Of a stretch of DNA of 64,000 nt, positions 57,873-64,000 are shown piece by piece. Every line of letters begins with the position of its first letter. Position 1 is the stretch's first letter. The notes below the pieces were generated by a model. The model saw only the letters and a program-made list of their open reading frames with translations, was not told the DNA's origin and did not search any database. This DNA comes from Tetrastigma voinierianum (taxonomy: Eukaryota > Streptophyta > Magnoliopsida > Vitales > Vitaceae). The position numbers were made by a program, and so were the translations under genes. The DNA is taken from positions 248,001-312,000 of the forward strand of contig JAEQBH010000647.1 in NCBI GenBank assembly GCA_016808115.1, written 5' to 3'.

Positions 57873-59198
57873 TGATTCGTGCCACAGTAGGTATGCGGAA
57901 TCAACAAAATTTGTATCCTAGGTTTCCTACTGCCGTAGCTAGGCTACTGTAGTATAGTGGTCTAGGGTCGAACTTAGGGATGGGTTTTCTGCATGCACGA
58001 TTTCCTCTGCCAAAAATGGTGAATCTCATTTCGATTAAGGGGTTTTGTAAAAGTGTGAGGTTGATGGTGTGCAGATTGGAAAGCAATGTGGGAAGTAAAA
58101 TGGAGCAAACTATGAAAGAACTCTTGGAAGTCTCGTTACTAGGCCGGGCTGAAAGGGGTATACAGAGGTCCTCAGTTCATTTCTCATTGGGAGCAATGAC
58201 ATATAGTCATTTCCCGAACCGGATCTTCATTTAACTTTAAAAACTAACCCTTAGTACATTTTCCTTTTGATAGAAAGCATTTACTAAACATTTATGTTCC
58301 TTAAGTGAGAATCTAACACCTTGACCCGCCCTACGGAGGCTCATACATCACAACTAATGGATGTCAGTGATCTAATGGTAAGCATCCACTGAATCCTAAA
58401 AGATTGCCAAGTATTGGCCTATGAGGATGTATCTAAGGGCTTTGAAACCTAAAGTTAAAAGATAGGAACATGAATGACAATAAATGCTTGCATTAAAAAC
58501 AGGGAGAACCTGCATATACCTCACATCCCTAGCCTAGTAGCCCTCCTCTTCAAGGATGAGGGGGGTTTAGCCAAGCATTCCTTGAGTTGTCATTCTCAAG
58601 GGAGTGTTTGGTTGCCAAGAAAGTGAGAGAAAAGGAGAGAAAAAGAGAGAGACTGCCGAGAATCAAAACAGAGCACCCGTGTTTTCTTCCATTCAATGGT
58701 AAGTTAGGTCAATCTGTACAAAAATGGCTATATATAGCCTTGCAATGAAGTGAAAAACCCAAAATACCCATGTTAACAGTATTACAATAAGGGCAAAAAG
58801 GAAAATAATCAAAACGAGTCGCTTGGTCAAACAGAAATGAGAATATTCTAATATAAATATAAAAGTTTCTCACAAGATGCGCGAAATTTTTATGATCATA
58901 CAAATTTCGCACATGCGCGAAATTTTTCCTCCTGCACTTCAGGTTTTCTGCACTTTAAGCTTTTTTGCACTTCTTTTGGATTAGAAGGAGATTAACCCGA
59001 ATCCTTTATGCTAGGACCGATTCGACAAAAAAATGGTATCAAGAGCCAGCTAAAACTACAAAAATAGCCAAAAAAAGCGATCATATGTATAAAAGGGACC
59101 TTAACGCCAATTGGGTTAATTTGAATGATTAGTACGAAAAGCACTCAAAACCTATAATAACTAAGGTTCAAAATAGCACTTTTTGGGCACTAATCACA
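57873..59198 (-). repeat. 3' LTR of Athila-2 (about 1326 bp)
   Basis: On the element strand it starts TGTGATTAGTGCCCAAAAAG, directly after a G-rich tract, and ends at ...CACGAATCA (57873). The inner-end block at 57920-57980 (CTACTGTAGTATAGTGGTCT, TAGGGATGGGTTTT) corresponds in position to the Athila-1 LTR end block at 7540-7600. The outer boundary is inferred from where LTR-L similarity stops. Confidence 0.65.
58726..58739 (-). promoter_or_regulatory. Candidate TATA box of the Athila-2 LTR
   Basis: GGCTATATATAGCC, a perfect 14-bp palindrome in the middle of the LTR. The transcript would run leftward. Being symmetric, it gives no strand by itself. Confidence 0.45.
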
Positions 59199-59212
59199 CC
59201 CCCCAACCGACA
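59199..59212 (-). promoter_or_regulatory. Polypurine tract of Athila-2
   Basis: The plus strand reads CCCCCCCAACCGA directly next to the LTR, so the element strand has TTGGGGGGG before the LTR start. Such a tract primes second-strand synthesis. Confidence 0.65.
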
Positions 59213-60447
59213 CATTGCTAGTCCCATAGCAATGCAAGAAGGAATAATAAGCAAATAACAAGAATATAGTAGCTCAAAAAGGGTGAGAAACAGTAAAACG
59301 TAACCTGCAATGAGAATTATCGAAACTTAGCAGAAAAACTATCTCGAGATAAAGAGTGCCATACATAATTGAATACCCAAAGAGTTTCCTCCATAATGCA
59401 TCAACCCGGAACTTCCACCAAAATCTAAGTGTTCGTTGGATTAGCTTTCAATAATAAACTACCAAAATGCACTCTCCCCCCCAACCAAGCTACTGCCACA
59501 ACCTAGCTCGCTAACCAACCTAAATAGATCAGGACCCACCTCTTATTCCACAATTCTTTTTGTGTTGTAGGGCACAATGTTGAGGAATCGACTTCACCAA
59601 AGTCCTTGTAAGGGGGATTCGCCGATGACTCCCAACCAGTTAAGGTTTAGGGCACCAAGCCATGAGGATCTTTCGACCACAAACTCTTATGCTTCCTGAC
59701 TTCGAATGATTTCAGACTCCACCTACAAACTTGTTGGAACTCCACTCCATCCACCCGTAATAACACTAAGCCTGCGGGCTCCAAACCAGTTGGCTTAGGG
59801 CACTAGGCTATAAAGGCTTTCGCTATAAACCCCTCGGACCATGCTCGGGTTTCAAGGCAAAGCGTTGCGATTGTTTTTCTTTTTCTTTTCTTTTTCTTTT
59901 TTTTTCTTTTGGAAGACACATTGGCCTTCTTTTCATAGGGGGGCCTTAACCTATTAAGGCAGTCAACGAAACTAAGATAAGTTTTGCAAAGTTAAGGAGG
60001 TTGCGCAGTTTTTCAGCCTATCATTGGAACCTAATAAAATGGCTCAGGTTACTGTGAGGGAAGGAAAAGGTTAAAAGCAACACGAATTCAGCTAATCATC
60101 TACTCAATTAGGCATGGAACCAATTTAACAACTACAGAATTGGGCAAAGCTTAAATTCTTCAAACTGCAAGTTAGTCGGCAAGAAGTGAAAACTCGAGAA
60201 AATTAATGTCAGAATGGGGTGAAAATGAAACTAAATGATGCTATATAGTCTGTATTATAAAACAAAAGTGACTATATTTTTCAAAAACAACTGAAAGCTT
60301 TATAGTAGCTTGACAAAACCGCCCACTGCTAGCTATTAGCTACTGCCTACTACAACTTTTGCAAAATAGATTAAAAGACAATACAAGTAATGTAAATATC
60401 ACTTCCTTTGCTAACTCTTCATCCCCCATCCAAAAATCACATCACTC
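59213..60447 (-). other. Athila-2 non-coding segment between PPT and env-like region
   Basis: No gene. It begins with the CACATTGCTAGTCCC string often seen next to Athila polypurine tracts. A T/C-rich tract lies at 59870-59915. Confidence 0.5.
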
Positions 60448-62253
60448 TCAATGGGGGAGTGGATCGAAAGTTAGCACAGAAGTGTAACCTCGTGGTGCAA
60501 TTGATGGTGGGTCATCTCCATCCCGGCAGGAGACGACGCAGAGCCGAGACCGAGATGTCAGAAAGCGCCGGGTCACAGTAAATCTAGGATGTCGAGCGGC
60601 AATGTTCTGGCCACCGGTCTCGAGTGTGATCTGAGCATGAACTGAGGCTGGGATCGGCGGTAGGCCCAAGTGACCCTAAATCTGAAGAATAATGGCATGA
60701 TTCTGGGCGAGAGCGTCTCCGCGGGCGCGCTCATCCGGCCGCCATGATGCCGGGCGGCCGCTAATGAAGCAAAGTGGCCGAAATGTACCGGACGATCCAT
60801 GAGCAATAGGAGTCTCGAGGTGATATGAGGATATGCTGCGGTGCGGTAGAGGATGAACCAACTAAGTCGCAGGAGACGGGCACCGAGGTGACAAAGCGTC
60901 ATGCTCGATGAAGGATTCGAGGGCGAGGGGTCGCGCATCGAACCGAGTGTGGTGAATCTAGAATCGAACCCCCAGCCTAAGACAACCTGGGATAGCTGCT
61001 CATCTGGGGCAAGGGTAAGGTCCTCGGCTAGATCGTCCTCAACAACTTCGGGAGGCCGAAGATGAAAATAGCAGGGCACACTCCGTGCTCGATCCAGAGT
61101 CATGACGACATCACAAATCTGCCGGCGCTCGATCCGTGGCTCGGCAGGGAACCCGAGATGCTCAAGGACCTGGCACAGGAGTCTCGGGAAAAGCAGAGGG
61201 ATGGACTTAGCTCGCTACAAACCCTTGCGATGGACCTTGTCCTCGAAATGGAACAAGGAGGTCATGATCAGCTCCGTAAGGTTGAACTAAAATCCCCGTA
61301 AATCCTGCAGAGCCCTCAAGAATGGATCCTCTCCCTAGACATGGTGCCGGGCTTTAACAGGCTCTTCCCACCACAAAAAATGTGATTGACGAGGAGCATG
61401 CTCCTGAGCTTGTCGCCCCGACAGGGATGCACCGACCGAGATATCCCGAGACAAGACCGAACTACGTCCCGAGGCGGTGGGATGTGGCCACTGTCAGACA
61501 TGCGTAATTGGCGAGAACCACCGTAAATCAAAAGTAGCAAATATGTCCGTGGCTTTAATCCCGGGCTACCACAATACCGCGAATTGCCGCGGGTTAGCCT
61601 CTCCCCTGGATGTCATGGTGTGATAAAATTCGATGACCACCTTAAGGTAAAAATACTACCTCGGGGTAGTAAATGACTCTAAGGAGTACCGGTGAACTAG
61701 CCGCATAGAGTCTCTGAGCTCCGGGTCAGCGGCCAATGCCGGGAGATCGTAGTAGAATTCGACCATCTCCTCGTCCGACAATCCGCACCCCAAGAATCCT
61801 GGACGCAGCTGAATATTAGCCTCCCGATCCTCAAGGCAGAGATAACCGGGGAGAGGCCGCTCACGGTCAATGGAGGCAGAATGTGGGGTCGGGCCAAGAA
61901 TGGAGGGACTTCAGGCCGATGTCCCGCCCGTTTTGGGAAGACTGGGCCCTTCGAGAGGCCGAGGCTGTGAGAGGAACAGTGGCCCACTCGCACAGGCCTA
62001 AGGGTGGGAGGATCAGCACCGAAAGCACTAGGTCAGTGGCGCGGCACTGCGTGGATCGAGCACGATCACGCAGCCAGACGCAACGGCAAAGGCCGGAGGT
62101 GGGCGCCACGGGCGCAGCTGGCTCCATTGCTGCACCTTGGGCTGAAATCGTAGGCCACCCTTGGTGCGAACCATGTTTTGCAGGAGCGACAAACTGAAGG
62201 GAAGCGGGCGCGCGTAGGTAAGGGCAACTACGTTGAGGAAAGTGACCTAACAA
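60448..62253 (-). pseudogene. Env-like / 'putative plant transposon protein' region of Athila-2
   Basis: Minus-strand frames 61867-62253, 61697-61993, 61316-61540, 60573-61103 and 60448-60669 follow each other with shifts. Together they cover about 600 codons of the extra protein carried downstream of integrase in Athila elements. The middle region (around 61100-61300) has hydrophobic, Leu-rich stretches; 60573-61103 begins MTLDRARSVPCYFH and has a DDLAEDLTLAPDEQL stretch. The function is unknown. It corresponds in position to 3-1310 in Athila-1. Confidence 0.55.
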
Positions 62254-62623
62254 AAAATGAGAGGGGGGTGGGGGTTATTTAAAGAGGAGATTGGGCATGC
62301 GAAAGGGCAGGAAGACGAAGAGGTTTTGCACAAGCGTCACTCACAAGACTTTACGAATTCTGCGCATTGTGCGGCATTTCGCGTAGGTGGCTATATATCG
62401 CTACGCCTCTCGCATTATACCCTCCCTGCTAGCATTCTTCCTGTATGAAATTTTACCTACAGGATAAACAAGGTAGGAAATTAGTTAAAATAAAAAAAAA
62501 TTAAAATTTAAAAACTAAGCTTAAAATACACAAAGAAAATTTTATCTTAAAGAAATAAAAACAAAATAAAACAAAAAAAAAATAAAAAATAAAAAAATAA
62601 TAAAAATTTTTTGCGGCGCTGTC
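62254..62623 (-). other. Spacer between integrase and env-like region of Athila-2
   Basis: No gene. A-rich on the plus strand from 62460. A CTATATATCGC string at 62391 could be a promoter-like element for the env-like region, but this is weak. Confidence 0.4.
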
Positions 62624-63990
62624 TCAAATGGAGACCAAGTCAACCCGTATGTACTCGATGATGTCTGGCGAGGGAATCTCCTCATTTTCTCGTAGCAGCC
62701 GGGCAAAGACAGGCTTCACTCTTTGCCCATTGACCTTGAACACTCTATTATCCTTTGTGTTGAGCAGGTCCACTGAGCCATTGGGGTATGCGTAATGGAT
62801 GGTGAATGGTCCAATCCATCTTGATTTGAGCTTGCCCGGAAAAAGGTGGAGTTTGGAGTCGTAGAGTAGGACTTGGTCTCCCTGATTGAAGTTCTTCCGG
62901 GCTATGAGCTGATCATGCCACTTCTTTAATTTGTCCTTTGCAATTTTCGAATTGAAGTAGGCGTAATTCCTCAGCTCTTCTAACTCATTGATATCAAGGA
63001 GTCTTTTAAGGCCAGCTCTTCCCATATCCAGGTTTAATTTTTTTATTGCCCACCAAGCCTTATATTCAATTTCCACTGGTAGGTGGCATGCCTTGCCATA
63101 GACTAGGCAATAGGGGGACATCCTTAGGATGGTCTTGTATGCCGTTCTGTATGCCCACAAGGAATCTAGAAGCTTGAGAGACCAATCCTTCCTATTCGAG
63201 TTCACCACTTTCATCAATATGGTTTTGATTTCCCTGTTGGCTAGCTCCACCTGGCCACTGGTCTGAGGATGATAAGGGGTGGCCACTTTGTGCTTGACAC
63301 CATATTTGGACAAGAGATTCTTAAAAGGTTTGTTGCAGAAATGTGAACCTCCATCACTGATTATGGCTTTTAGTGGGACCCCAACTGGAAAATGTTTCCT
63401 TAAGAATTTCACCACTTGTGGTCTCTGGGTCAGTTTATAAGGCACTGCTCTACCCATTTTGACACATAGTCAACTCCCACCAAGATGTAGACACATATCC
63501 AAAGGAATGTGGAATGGTCCTGCGAAGTCGATGCCCCAAACGTCAAATAACTCAACAACTAGAATAGGTTCAGCGGCATCATGTGACGACGAGAGATTTT
63601 TCCCAACCTTGGCATTTGTCGCATTGTTTGCACATGGTATAGGCATCCTTAAAACAAAGAAGGCCAATAAAATCCAAATTAGTAACACCTTCATGGCAGC
63701 TGGGAAGCAAAATGGCCCTACGTGCACCGCCATGATAGTGGTTGAGTAAATTTCTCGCTCACCTTCGTGCACACATTTTCTGATGATTTGATTAGCACAG
63801 TATTTGTACAAGTTAGGTTCTTCCCAATAATAGGAGTGGACTTTTGCATGGAAGAACTTTTTGTCCTGTGCTTTCCATTATGTTGGCAATTCCCCTGTTA
63901 CCAAGAAGTTAGCAATGTGGGCAAACCAAGGAGCATTATCCACTGTGAGTAGAGACTCCTCTAGGAATTCATCATAGATTGAGGGTCAGG
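62624..63990 (-). pseudogene. Athila-2 integrase (C-terminal 277 residues intact)
   Basis: The open frame 62624-63457 contains the core from IISDGGSHFCNK through PYHPQTSGQVELANREIK (with the catalytic Asp and the Glu of the D-D-E set), WAYRTAYKT, and a full C-terminal domain ending in a KLHLFPGKLKSRWIGPF and VNGQRVKP block. Upstream, frame 63470-63811 contains VVELFDVWGIDFAGPF and the start of the zinc-binding region, split by shifts near 63457-63480 and 63620-63700. The N-terminal part decays toward 63990. Confidence 0.9.
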
Positions 63991-64000
63991 GTGTCAAAGG

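Larger units (their letters stand above)
57873..64000 (-). mobile_element. Athila-lineage element (Athila-2), 5' part outside window
   Basis: Minus-strand order seen: 3' LTR (57873-59198), polypurine tract, non-coding segment, env-like region (60448-62253), integrase (62624 to about 63990). RT, protease, gag and the 5' LTR lie beyond 64000. The integrase is better preserved than in Athila-1. It inserted into LTR-L copy 5; a possible target string is ATAGG (57868-57872), with the partner outside the window. Confidence 0.85.

Overview
The window is nuclear DNA of a flowering plant, most likely a eudicot. The evidence is an intronless autoinhibited Ca2+-ATPase (ACA12/13 type), Athila- and Tat-lineage Ty3/gypsy retrotransposons, a decayed caulimovirid (endogenous pararetrovirus) and a hAT transposase of the DUF659 type. 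I cannot name the species. Almost the whole window is nested, decayed mobile DNA. The only host gene I recognise is the Ca2+-ATPase at 12483-15564, and as written it is broken.

Layout. 1-8591: an Athila element on the minus strand (env-like region, integrase, RT/RNase H, protease, gag, PBS, 5' LTR), cut by the left window edge. It sits in a copy of an unassigned LTR family that I call LTR-L (8592-9600). An inverted LTR-L head follows (9602-9863). 9864-12480: intergenic DNA and the ATPase promoter. 12483-15564: the ATPase. 16226-33760: a Tat-lineage element of about 17.5 kb, minus strand, flanked by an exact 5-bp target duplication (ATCCT). It holds an antisense ORF, a 2.3-kb array of ~100-bp repeats, a tandem duplication of its integrase end, and an inverted third LTR.

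33766-37060: AT-rich DNA with a foldback repeat split by a solo LTR-L. 37070-47130: a 5'-truncated caulimovirid on the plus strand (coat protein end, probable movement protein, two retropepsin-like modules, RT/RNase H, a downstream ORF), split by two solo LTR-L copies with clean target duplications. 47644-52390: a hAT transposase pseudogene on the minus strand, split by a fourth LTR-L. 52640-53687: an AT-rich ~200-bp tandem repeat. 53693-56609: a solo LTR of another family (LTR-M). 56891-57872: a fifth LTR-L, cut by a second Athila element on the minus strand (57873 to beyond 64000).

How the parts relate. The nesting gives a relative order: virus and hAT first, then LTR-L insertions into them, then Athila insertions into LTR-L. 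Many LTR-L copies are solo LTRs, which points to frequent LTR-LTR recombination. CpG-to-TpG and other G:C-to-A:T changes account for many broken codons in the older elements. The ATPase and the Tat element instead show many one-base losses in G/C runs. That could be decay or residual long-read consensus error.
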